This document shows, in pieces, positions 25,482-33,234 of a stretch of 64,000 nucleotides of DNA; position 1 is the stretch's first letter; every line of letters begins with the position of its first letter. This DNA comes from Halomonas sp. A40-4. GTDB lineage: Bacteria; Pseudomonadota; Gammaproteobacteria; Pseudomonadales; Halomonadaceae. Made by a program: the position numbers and the translations under genes. The notes beneath the pieces are model-generated. The model was not told the DNA's origin. It made no database searches and worked only from the letters and a program-made list of their open reading frames with translations. The stretch is from NCBI RefSeq assembly GCF_015767635.1, contig NZ_CP065230.1, positions 3,968,001 through 4,032,000 on the forward strand, given 5' to 3'.

Positions 25482-27368
25482 ATGTACTCATCCATCGCCA
25501 CGGTTTGCCTGAGCGGCTCGCTGGAAGAGAAGGTCGACGCCATTGCCCAGGCCGGCTTCGAGGGGCTTGAGCTGTTTGAAAACGACCTCACAGCGTTTCC
25601 CGGCACGCCGCGAGAAGCGGGCGAGCTGATTCGTGCCCGCGGGCTCAAGCTGGTCACCCTGCAGCCGTTTCGCGACTTTGAAGGTCTCCAGGGGCGCGCG
25701 CGGGAGCGGGCGTTTGACCGCGCCGAGCACAAGTTTGACCTGATGGAAGAACTCGGCACGGACCTGTTGATGGTATGCAGTACCGTTCATCCCGATTCGC
25801 TACCGGGCTTGAGCCGCGCCGCCGACGACTTCCATGCGCTGGGCGAGCGTGCTGCGCGACGTAATCTGCGCGTGGCTTATGAAGCACTGGCCTGGGGCCG
25901 GCACATTCACGACTACCGCGACAGCTGGGAAGTGGTGCGCCGCGCCGCGCACCCCAATGTCGGCCTGGTGCTGGATACCTTCCATATCTTCTCGCGCCAG
26001 ACCGAGCTTGGCACCGTCGGCCGTATTCCGGGGGATCGCATCTTCCTGGTACAGACCGCCGATGCGCCGCGTCTCTCCATGGATCACCTGTCGTGGAGCC
26101 GCCACTATCGCTGCTTCCCCGGCCAGGGTGAGCTACAGATGGATAAGTTCATGGCCATGCTGGAAGAGACCCGCTACGACGGCCCGCTCTCCCACGAGAT
26201 CTTCAACGATGTGTTCCGCATGGGCCACAGCGACCAGACGGCCCGGGACGGGCTGCGTTCCTACAACCTGCTGCGCAGCATGCAGGCCGACAGCGGGATT
26301 CCCGCACCACAGCCGATCGAGTCGGTCGCCTTTCTGGAGATCGCCGTCGAGCCTGACGATCTAGCCTCGCTACGCGAGCTGCTTACCGCGCTGGGCATGG
26401 CCTGCGTGGGCCGTCACCACTCGCTTAACGCCGAACGCTGGGCGGCGGGTGACGTTAATCTGGTGCTCAACACCGAAGCGAGCTTCACCGGCCGTGTACC
26501 AGGTCGTGATGCCTCCGCTGTCACCGCCATCGGCTTGCGCGTGGGCAACGCCTACGAAGCGTTCAAGCGGGCAGACAAGCTTGGCTACGACATTGTCGAG
26601 CCTGAAGAAGTGGGCGCCAGCCACCGCATGAGCGCGCTGCGCAATGTGGATGGCAGCCTCTCCTATATCATCGACGACTCGCAGCTTAGCCGCACCTGGG
26701 ACCGCGAGTTCCCTGTCGATGTACAGCCGGTTCCTCAGGGGTCGCTGGTGGATATCGACCATATCAGCGTGGCGCTCTCCTACCACGACTACCTCTCGCT
26801 GATGCTGCAGTACCGCGCTATTTTCCAGCTGGCACCAACGCCCTCCTTCGATGTCACCGACCCCCGCGGCCTGATCCAGAGCCAGGTGCTGCAGAACCAT
26901 AACGGCCGCTTTCGCCTGGCGCTTAACGCCAGCGCCTCGCCGGATACTGCCAGCAACCGCTTCGTCCGCCAGTACGGCGGCTCGGGGATCCATCACGTCG
27001 CCCTGCGCACAAGCTCCATGCGTGAAACCAGCGCAGCGCTCCAGCAGGCAGGCACGCCGGTACTGCCGATTCCGGGTAACTACTACCGTGACCTGGCCGC
27101 GCGGTTCGACCTGCCGGCGCAAACTCTTGAGTGGATGAAGGATCATCATATCCTCTTTGACCAGGACAACGACGGCGACTTTCATCAGCTGTATACCCAG
27201 CCCGGCCGTCAGGCGTTCTTCTTCGAACTGGTGCAGCGTGAGGGATATCAGGGGCTCGGCGCGCCGAATGCCTTTGTGCGCGTCACCGCGCAGCAGCGCC
27301 TGGAAGCGGAAATTGACGGCATTGCCCAAGACACAGCAGACCACACGTCGGGAGACCCCCAAGCATGA
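25482..27368 (+). CDS. quiC: 3-dehydroshikimate dehydratase fused to an HPPD-like domain
   Basis: Enzyme of 628 residues converting 3-dehydroshikimate to protocatechuate. The N-terminal half (1 to about 280) is a TIM barrel with metal ligands Glu134 (YEALAWG), Asp165 (LDTFHIF), Gln191 (LVQTADAP) and Glu239 (SHEIFND), the same positions as reported for Pseudomonas putida QuiC1. The C-terminal half (about 290-620) is a double vicinal-oxygen-chelate module like 4-hydroxyphenylpyruvate dioxygenase, with DIDHISVAL and IHHVALRT repeats. This fused form is an established QuiC subclass. GGAG precedes the ATG; the stop overlaps the next gene by four bases. Confidence 0.94.
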   Translation: MYSSIATVCLSGSLEEKVDAIAQAGFEGLELFENDLTAFPGTPREAGELIRARGLKLVTLQPFRDFEGLQGRARERAFDRAEHKFDLMEELGTDLLMVCSTVHPDSLPGLSRAADDFHALGERAARRNLRVAYEALAWGRHIHDYRDSWEVVRRAAHPNVGLVLDTFHIFSRQTELGTVGRIPGDRIFLVQTADAPRLSMDHLSWSRHYRCFPGQGELQMDKFMAMLEETRYDGPLSHEIFNDVFRMGHSDQTARDGLRSYNLLRSMQADSGIPAPQPIESVAFLEIAVEPDDLASLRELLTALGMACVGRHHSLNAERWAAGDVNLVLNTEASFTGRVPGRDASAVTAIGLRVGNAYEAFKRADKLGYDIVEPEEVGASHRMSALRNVDGSLSYIIDDSQLSRTWDREFPVDVQPVPQGSLVDIDHISVALSYHDYLSLMLQYRAIFQLAPTPSFDVTDPRGLIQSQVLQNHNGRFRLALNASASPDTASNRFVRQYGGSGIHHVALRTSSMRETSAALQQAGTPVLPIPGNYYRDLAARFDLPAQTLEWMKDHHILFDQDNDGDFHQLYTQPGRQAFFFELVQREGYQGLGAPNAFVRVTAQQRLEAEIDGIAQDTADHTSGDPQA

Positions 27369-28243
27369 TCAAACTCGGACTGGTAGGCGAGGGCATTGCC
27401 AAATCGCAATCCCCGGATTTGCATGAGCGCCTGGGTGCGTCACTGGGCGAGCCGGTACGCTACGACCTGGTCGATAGCCGGGGCGTCGAGGATTTTGACT
27501 TTCCCGATGCCATACACACCTTGCGCGCTGAGGGCTACCGGGGCACCAACGTGACCTTCCCGTTCAAGGAAAAAGCCGCGAAGCTTGCCGATATTCGCGG
27601 CGAGGGCGTGCGCCGGGTCGGCACCGCCAATACGCTACTTTTCGATGAAGGCGGCCTGCGCGCTGAAAACACCGACTACACCGGCTTCATCAGCGCCTAC
27701 CGCCACTCGTTCGGCGATCAGCCCGCAGGCGATGTGCTATTGATCGGTGCCGGGGGGGTCGGCCGTGCGGTGGCCTGCGCGCTGGGTGAACTCGCGGTCA
27801 GCTGTATCCACATTCTTGAGCATGACAGCGCCCGGGCAGAAAACCTCAGCCGTGACCTCAACGCCATGGGTATTCACGCGACGTGCATCACGTCAGCGCA
27901 GGTACCGCAGGCACTGCCCCATTGGCAGGGCGTGGTCAACTGCTCGCCGATTGGCCATATCAACCACCCCGGCTGCCCCATCGATACCGCCGGGCTGGGC
28001 GTGCAGCACTGGGTTTTTGATGCGGTGTACATCCCCGCCCATACCGAGCTGTTGAATGCCGCCTATCAGGCTGGCGCCAAAACGCTTTCCGGCGTTGATC
28101 TGTTCGTGTTTCAGGGCGTGGATGCCTTTCGTTTCTTCACTGCCGGGCGTATCCCCGCCAACCAGATCGACCCGCATGTGATACCGCTGCGTACACACTA
28201 TATAGAGCAGCTTGTCGCTTCCTCTGCTCACTCCATACCATGA
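27365..28243 (+). CDS. shikimate/quinate dehydrogenase of AroE family, probable catabolic form
   Basis: AroE-family dehydrogenase, 292 residues. Substrate residues are intact: SQSP (14-17), NVTFPFK with Lys68, ENTDYTG with Asp104. The nucleotide loop GAGGVGRA is followed by HILEHDSARAE where biosynthetic AroE has a NADP-binding NRT-type segment; the acidic residues point to NAD, as in catabolic quinate/shikimate dehydrogenases. It overlaps quiC (ATGA) and would feed dehydroshikimate (or dehydroquinate, then AroQ) to QuiC. A separate biosynthetic aroE elsewhere in the genome is expected but not visible. Quinate versus shikimate preference cannot be told. Confidence 0.9.
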   Translation: MIKLGLVGEGIAKSQSPDLHERLGASLGEPVRYDLVDSRGVEDFDFPDAIHTLRAEGYRGTNVTFPFKEKAAKLADIRGEGVRRVGTANTLLFDEGGLRAENTDYTGFISAYRHSFGDQPAGDVLLIGAGGVGRAVACALGELAVSCIHILEHDSARAENLSRDLNAMGIHATCITSAQVPQALPHWQGVVNCSPIGHINHPGCPIDTAGLGVQHWVFDAVYIPAHTELLNAAYQAGAKTLSGVDLFVFQGVDAFRFFTAGRIPANQIDPHVIPLRTHYIEQLVASSAHSIP

Positions 28244-28253
28244 AGCGCCAGCG

Positions 28254-28279
28254 AAATAGCGTACAATTATTCGCTATTT
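28254..28279. promoter_or_regulatory. 8-base inverted repeat upstream of the AEC transporter
   Basis: AAATAGCG-N10-CGCTATTT in the 66-base gap between the aroE-type gene and the AEC gene. The spacer contains TACAAT, a possible -10, so an operator is plausible. It has no T run and does not resemble an intrinsic terminator. Confidence 0.45.
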
Positions 28280-28309
28280 GAACCTGCCTTCATGCGTCAA
28301 GGGGCTGCC

Positions 28310-29260
28310 ATGCTCGCGATACTGGGAATCACCACCCCCATATTCCTGCTGATTGGCGTAGGCTACGCAGCGAGATGGAGCGGCATTATCCAGCGCGAGC
28401 AGCTGCAGGGAGTGGGCGTATTCGTGCTCTACTGCTCGCTACCGGCGCTCGTGATTCGTGCGTTAACCCAGCAGCCTCTGGAAGAGATACTTAGGCTCGA
28501 CTACCTGATCGCTTACGGCTTGAGCTCCATCGTCGTTTTCAGCGCAGGGTTGTGGCTTTGCTACCGGCTCCAGCGCCAACCGCTCAACGTCAGCGCCATG
28601 CAGGCACTGGGTATGGCCGCGGCCAATAGCGGTTTCGTTGGCTACCCGGTGGCCGCCATGGTCATCGGCTCACCCGCCGCGGTGCTCTTGGCACTGAATA
28701 TGCTGATTGAAAATCTTCTGATTATTCCGGCAGCACTGATCCTTGCTGAAATGGGCAACCAACACGGCGCCAGCCCGTGGCAAACCGCTCGGCAGACGGC
28801 GCTGAACCTGGCCAAAAACCCGGTATTGATCGGCCTCTCGGTAGGCATATTGATCGCGCTAACCGGACTGGTCATTCCCACTCCCATTGATAAAGCGATC
28901 AATATGCTCGCTGAAGCGGCAGGGCCTGCAGCGCTGTTTGTGATTGGTGGGTCGCTGTTTGGGCTTCACGTTAAGGGCATGGTGCGCGACGTGGGCCAAA
29001 TTGTGATCGGCAAACTTATCCTTCATCCCCTGGCAGTATTGATGGCGTTTCTTCTGATCCCCGATATCGAGCCAATTTACGTTGCCGGTGCGCTGCTGTT
29101 CGCCGCCGCGCCGATGATCAGCATTTATCCACTCTTCGGTCAGCGCTACGGTCTCGGTGGCATCAGCGCCACCGCCATGCTGGTGGCGACGGTGGCGTCC
29201 TTCTTTACGCTTAGCTTGATCATCGGGGGGATGACACTTGCGGGATTGCTCGCCGTGTAG
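28310..29260 (+). CDS. AEC (auxin efflux carrier) family transporter
   Basis: Membrane protein of 316 residues with about ten hydrophobic helices and a central soluble loop, as in AEC carriers. The ATG at 28310 is preceded by AAGGGG; another ATG six codons earlier has no ribosome site. The family includes malate and malonate carriers and many of unknown cargo. It lies after the shikimate/quinate operon with its own inverted repeat upstream, so a role in moving an aromatic-pathway organic acid is possible but unproven. Its stop is 11 bases from the end of the converging aroQ, with no terminator between them. Confidence 0.85.
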   Translation: MLAILGITTPIFLLIGVGYAARWSGIIQREQLQGVGVFVLYCSLPALVIRALTQQPLEEILRLDYLIAYGLSSIVVFSAGLWLCYRLQRQPLNVSAMQALGMAAANSGFVGYPVAAMVIGSPAAVLLALNMLIENLLIIPAALILAEMGNQHGASPWQTARQTALNLAKNPVLIGLSVGILIALTGLVIPTPIDKAINMLAEAAGPAALFVIGGSLFGLHVKGMVRDVGQIVIGKLILHPLAVLMAFLLIPDIEPIYVAGALLFAAAPMISIYPLFGQRYGLGGISATAMLVATVASFFTLSLIIGGMTLAGLLAV

Positions 29261-29271
29261 GGCGACAACGC

Positions 29272-29715
29272 TTAATCGTTTGCTGCCAGAATAGCGTCGA
29301 GCGCTGCTTGATAGCCCTGGGTGCCAAGGCCCGCAATGACCCCATCGGCACGCAGCGAGACATAGGAATGATGCCGAAAGCTTTCACGCTGATGGACATT
29401 GGAGATGTGCACCTCGATCACCTTGCCTTCAAAGGCATTGAGCGCATCCAGGATAGCAACGGACGTATGGGTATAGGCAGCCGGGTTGATGATGATGGCC
29501 AGGGTTCCATCGAGACGTGCCGCATGAATCGCGTCGATCAGTTCGCCTTCATGATTGCTCTGGAAACAGTTGATTTCCCAGCCCGCCATTATCGCGGTCT
29601 TGCGCAAAGCGTTGTTCACATCTTCAAGCGTTTCATACCCGTACACATCGGGCTGACGAACCCCTAGAAGGTTCAGGTTGGGGCCATGAAGTACCGTTAC
29701 TTTTGGCTGACTCAT
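29272..29715 (-). CDS. aroQ: 3-dehydroquinate dehydratase, type II
   Basis: Type II dehydroquinase of 147 residues, interconverting 3-dehydroquinate and 3-dehydroshikimate. Signatures: HGPNLNLLG (10-18), the catalytic loop RQPDVYG with Arg20 and Tyr25, [16 protein letters not shown] and FRHHSY. GAGAGG precedes the ATG. Its location between the quinate/shikimate operon and the pca regulator suggests a catabolic copy that links quinate to QuiC. The same enzyme could serve biosynthesis, and nothing in the sequence separates the two roles. Divergent from the IclR gene. Confidence 0.93.
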   Translation of the reverse strand: MSQPKVTVLHGPNLNLLGVRQPDVYGYETLEDVNNALRKTAIMAGWEINCFQSNHEGELIDAIHAARLDGTLAIIINPAAYTHTSVAILDALNAFEGKVIEVHISNVHQRESFRHHSYVSLRADGVIAGLGTQGYQAALDAILAAND

Positions 29716-29824
29716 TGATTGATATCCTCTCAGCGCTGGGTCGTCATCATGTGTAAGCTAGGTGCATCATTATAACGTGTTATCAATGCATCGTAATGAG
29801 CTGAAAGTACACAAAAATGCGCAT

Positions 29825-29854
29825 TTGTTCGTTATTCGAACAGCGTGTTATATT
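29825..29854 (+). promoter_or_regulatory. IclR gene promoter with putative auto-operator
   Basis: TGTTCG-TTATT-CGAACA (29826-29842), the same inverted repeat as at pcaI and pcaB. TATATT at 29849-29854 could be the -10 and TTGTTC (29825-29830) the -35, so the repeat overlaps the -35. This arrangement fits autorepression by the IclR protein encoded downstream. Confidence 0.6.
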
Positions 29855-29890
29855 GCTCAGTTAAATCCCTCTAAATGGCCTATCGACCCC

Positions 29891-30685
29891 ATGGACGCAA
29901 CGGCTCAGGAAGACAAACTAGATCCCGATGACCGCGATTTTGTCACCGCGCTTGCCAGCGGCCTGGATGTCATCCTGGCGTTTGACGATGCGCACCCGCG
30001 GATGACATTGAGCGAAGTGGCCTCGCGCACCGGCATGAATCGCGCCAAGGCACGACGCTTTCTACTGACGCTGCACGCGTTGGGCTACGTACGCAAGCAG
30101 CAGCGCTATTTCGAGCTGGCGCCGCGCGTGCTGCAGCTTGGCTATGCCTTTTTGTCGGCCAATGACTACCGCAGCGTCATTCAGCAGTATCTGGAAGATA
30201 TTACTCAGGAAAGCGGTGAGTCCTCTTCGCTTGCCGTCCTGGATGGCGACGATATCACCTACGTCGCCCGCTCTGCCGCCCCGCATCGCCTGATGGGCAT
30301 TACCCTGTCGGTGGGCACACGGCTACCCGCCGCGCATACGTCGATGGGTCGGGTTTTGCTTGCTCAGCTTCCCGACGCCGAACTCGACGCCTACCTCGAA
30401 CGGCTGACGTTAACCCGCTACACCGACAAGACCATTACCCAAAAAGACGACCTCAAGCAGTGCATTGGCAAGGTGCGTGAGCAAGGCTACGCCATTGCCG
30501 ATCAGGAGCTCGATCCGGGCCTGCGGTCATTGGCCGTGCCCGCCTTCGATGCCAACGACAAACTCCTGGGCGCCATCAACATCAGCACCAATGCCGCTCG
30601 GGTCGACCTTGAAACGCTGATGGAACGACACTTACCGCTGCTACTGGAAAAAGCCCGGCTCATTCGCACCACCATTTCCAGTTAA
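29891..30685 (+). CDS. IclR family regulator of the beta-ketoadipate pathway (PcaR/PcaU type)
   Basis: IclR-type regulator of 264 residues. The N-terminal winged helix is around MTLSEVASRTGMNRAKARRFLLTLHALGYV; the C-terminal ligand domain includes GTRLPAAHTSMGRVLLAQL and QELDPGLRSLAVPAFD. I start at the ATG at 29891, which gives the usual family length; the ribosome site is poor. The open frame extends upstream through the promoter. PcaR and PcaU activate pca genes with beta-ketoadipate or protocatechuate as inducer, and the shared operator motif at pcaI, pcaB and this gene supports that role. The 3' end overlaps the converging DUF1338 gene by 45 bases. Confidence 0.88.
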   Translation: MDATAQEDKLDPDDRDFVTALASGLDVILAFDDAHPRMTLSEVASRTGMNRAKARRFLLTLHALGYVRKQQRYFELAPRVLQLGYAFLSANDYRSVIQQYLEDITQESGESSSLAVLDGDDITYVARSAAPHRLMGITLSVGTRLPAAHTSMGRVLLAQLPDAELDAYLERLTLTRYTDKTITQKDDLKQCIGKVREQGYAIADQELDPGLRSLAVPAFDANDKLLGAINISTNAARVDLETLMERHLPLLLEKARLIRTTISS

Positions 30686-32029
30686 CTGCGCCAGCGCCTG
30701 ATCGAGCGATGCCTGCTGGCGCTTGGCGTAGAGGGCGACTTCATCGGTGACCGGCACGCCGAGCGCCTGCTCGAATTGCTGCTGGTTGGCATCCTGAGCG
30801 TAGCCGCTTTGGCCGTTGTCACCCAGGTTCGACTGGAAAATGCCCGCCGCGCTAACCGGCAGAAAGTCCTCATAGGTCATCGGCGTGGCGGTCAGCGCGC
30901 CTTGCGCCAATAACCGTTCCACGTCACCTTCATCGACCGGCGCCGCCACTTGCGCACCGGGTATCGCGTGGTAGTGGAAAAACGCCAATCCTTCGCGCCG
31001 CAGCGTTGCTTCGTCATCCGGAAAGGCCTCAAACACCGCCGCCAAGCGGGCCTGGTGGGCGGCGTTTTCCGCCTCCGCAGCCTGTTTCGCCTCGCCAAGC
31101 AAGCGGTCGTACAGCGCACGGCCTGTGTGGGTGAGCGCGATGCCGCGCTGCTCGATTTCGCCAAAGCGCGCCGTGTGGTGTCCCTGGGCGGCATCGGCAA
31201 ACGCAATCGGCTCTTCCAGGGCCTTGAAGCTGGTCTGGCGCAGCAGAATAGGGCACCGACGGCGCGGTGGCCCTTCGATAATCGCCTTGGGGTCGATGCC
31301 TACCTGTGGCATGCGCCGCTGCACTTCATCGATTTCCAGGGTGCGCGGGGTCAGGTGGTTGATATGCGGCCCCTTGAAGCACACTACATCGGCAATCAGG
31401 CGGTGCTCCTGCTGTAGGCGCTGATAGGTGACCAGGTCGACCGTGGCCTGGTCGTGCCAGCGAAATGTTTCCAGCGCCTGATCGACAAACTGCGCCGCCT
31501 GATCGGCAGTCAGCCCGCCCTGGCGCTCGAAGGTTTCAATCAACGCCTCGGCCTGCGGGGTCACGATACGCCGTGCATCCAGAATCTCGCGAGCCTGCTG
31601 ACGCAGCTCGGTATCCTCGATCAGTTCCAGGCGCAGCAGCGACGTGAAAATCCGAAAGGGATTGCGCGACAGCGCTGCATCGTCGACCGGGCGGAACGCC
31701 GTGGAGTGAACCGGCACGCCGGCAGGTGCCAGATCGTAGTAGCCGACGGGCAGCATGCCCATCACCGCGAACATGCGCCGCAGCAGCGCGAGCTCCTCGG
31801 GCGTGCCGACGCGAATCGCCCCGTGACGCTCCACGTCAAGGCGCTCCAGAGCATTATTGGCGGCGAGCGTCTCACGCAGCGCCGGCGACGCCGCCAGCAC
31901 CTCTTCATTAACCGCCGCGACCAACGACAGCAGGGCACTGTATTGAGGCACTTCCTGCTGGTACATGGCCGACATGGCCTTGGAAAATTGGTCGCGAATA
32001 TCATCGCTGCTGACGTGCGCTGCGCTCAT
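30641..32029 (-). CDS. DUF1338 / 2-oxoadipate dioxygenase-decarboxylase family protein (HglS/YdcJ type)
   Basis: VOC-fold protein of 462 residues in the DUF1338 family. Its characterised member HglS converts 2-oxoadipate to 2-hydroxyglutarate in lysine catabolism using a ferrous ion. A likely metal His is His69 (DVERHGAIR), close to His70 of HglS, and further candidates are in FKGPHINHLT and FGEIEQRG. The ATG at 32029 has AAGGAG six bases upstream; an ATG six codons earlier is less likely. It converges with and overlaps the pca regulator by 45 bases. A role in lysine rather than aromatic catabolism is the default reading. Confidence 0.85.
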   Translation of the reverse strand: MSAAHVSSDDIRDQFSKAMSAMYQQEVPQYSALLSLVAAVNEEVLAASPALRETLAANNALERLDVERHGAIRVGTPEELALLRRMFAVMGMLPVGYYDLAPAGVPVHSTAFRPVDDAALSRNPFRIFTSLLRLELIEDTELRQQAREILDARRIVTPQAEALIETFERQGGLTADQAAQFVDQALETFRWHDQATVDLVTYQRLQQEHRLIADVVCFKGPHINHLTPRTLEIDEVQRRMPQVGIDPKAIIEGPPRRRCPILLRQTSFKALEEPIAFADAAQGHHTARFGEIEQRGIALTHTGRALYDRLLGEAKQAAEAENAAHQARLAAVFEAFPDDEATLRREGLAFFHYHAIPGAQVAAPVDEGDVERLLAQGALTATPMTYEDFLPVSAAGIFQSNLGDNGQSGYAQDANQQQFEQALGVPVTDEVALYAKRQQASLDQALAQLTGNGGANEPGFFQ

Positions 32030-32217
32030 CGTGCGCTCCTTGATCATAAAGCCTGGATAGATAGTAACGCGCCTGTTACGCCGACAATTGCATATTTTCT
32101 TCCCTTAGCTTCATCAAAATACCACCCGCACCTGCCAGGCGCTCCAACTAGCATTGGCAGCGTCACTTGTCCGGCTGTTACATTAATGGCCATATTTCTT
32201 GAGGTTAACGCCACACC

Positions 32218-33072
32218 ATGACGTGCCCGCTCTATATCGGCTTGCCCATGTGGTCCAATCAGGATTGGTCGGGCACGCTCTATCCGCGTTACGCCAAAAC
32301 CGACCTGCTCAGCGATTATGCGGCGGTGTTTTCCAGCGTCGAGGGCAATACCACGTTTTACAGCGGTGCGCCCAAACCGGAAACAGTCGCGGGCTGGGCA
32401 CGCCAGGCGCCTGCCCATTTTCGTTTTTGCTTCAAACTCCCTGCAAGTGTTACCCACGATCAGCGCCTGACACGCCTGGACGAGGCCTGGGCCTTTTTAG
32501 ATGCCCTCGCCCCACTTCACGACCGATTGGGGCCCACCATGGTCCAGTTGCCTCGCGATTTTGGCCCTGATGAACTACCCCGGTTGGAAACCTTGCTGGC
32601 AGGCTGGCCCACGCATTTACCCTGCGCGGTTGAAGTGCGTCACCATGACTTTTTCCACAAGGGCGCGGCCGAGAAGGCCCTTAACCGGTTGTTGATAACT
32701 TATCGGGCAAACCGTGTGATGCTCGATGTGCGCCCGCTGTTCTCGACCCCGGCAAATGACCACCCAGGCCTGGCCCACGCCCAGCAAGAAAAGCCGAAAC
32801 TCCCATTACACGTGCTTTCAACAGCGAATCATCCTGTCATTCGCTTTATTGGCCATGTTGACAAAGCCATTAATATTGACTATTTCAGTGCCTGGAAGTC
32901 ACGCCTAGCCCTGTGGATAAATCAGGGGAAAACCCCTTTCTTATTTGTGCATACCGCGGATAATCGGGAGTCCCCGATGCTCGCCCGCATGTTCTATAAC
33001 GACCTTCAAAATATGACGGCACTACCGCCGCTTGGTCCGTTTGCCAATGAAAAGCAGAGCCAACTGTTTTAA
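32218..33072 (+). CDS. DUF72 domain-containing protein (YecE-like)
   Basis: TIM-barrel-like DUF72 protein of 284 residues. The typical segments are YIGLPMWSNQDWSGTLYP at the start, VEGNTTFYSGAP, and RFCFKLPASVTHD (each given in part). The molecular function of DUF72 is not established. GAGG lies about 14 bases before the ATG, somewhat far. It stands alone between the DUF1338 gene (divergent) and an NSS transporter. The short gap after it contains no terminator that I can see. Confidence 0.85.
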   Translation: MTCPLYIGLPMWSNQDWSGTLYPRYAKTDLLSDYAAVFSSVEGNTTFYSGAPKPETVAGWARQAPAHFRFCFKLPASVTHDQRLTRLDEAWAFLDALAPLHDRLGPTMVQLPRDFGPDELPRLETLLAGWPTHLPCAVEVRHHDFFHKGAAEKALNRLLITYRANRVMLDVRPLFSTPANDHPGLAHAQQEKPKLPLHVLSTANHPVIRFIGHVDKAINIDYFSAWKSRLALWINQGKTPFLFVHTADNRESPMLARMFYNDLQNMTALPPLGPFANEKQSQLF

Positions 33073-33133
33073 CCTGGTTTTTTAGCGGTGCTGACTGGCA
33101 TGCAGGTCACTGATCGGATAAATTGCGCATACT

Positions 33134-33177
33134 TTCGAAAAACGACGCTGGCAATCTTCTGTCAGTCCTTTTTCGAA
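33134..33177. repeat. inverted repeat upstream of the NSS transporter
   Basis: TTCGAAAAA (33134-33142) and TTTTTCGAA (33169-33177) are perfect inverted copies 26 bases apart, 58 bases before the transporter start. They could be paired operator half sites or a weak hairpin; nothing else is visible in the gap. Confidence 0.35.
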
Positions 33178-33234
33178 TAACGGTGCAACGCGCCGACAAC
33201 GACTTATTACAATCAATTAATCAACAGGTGATGT

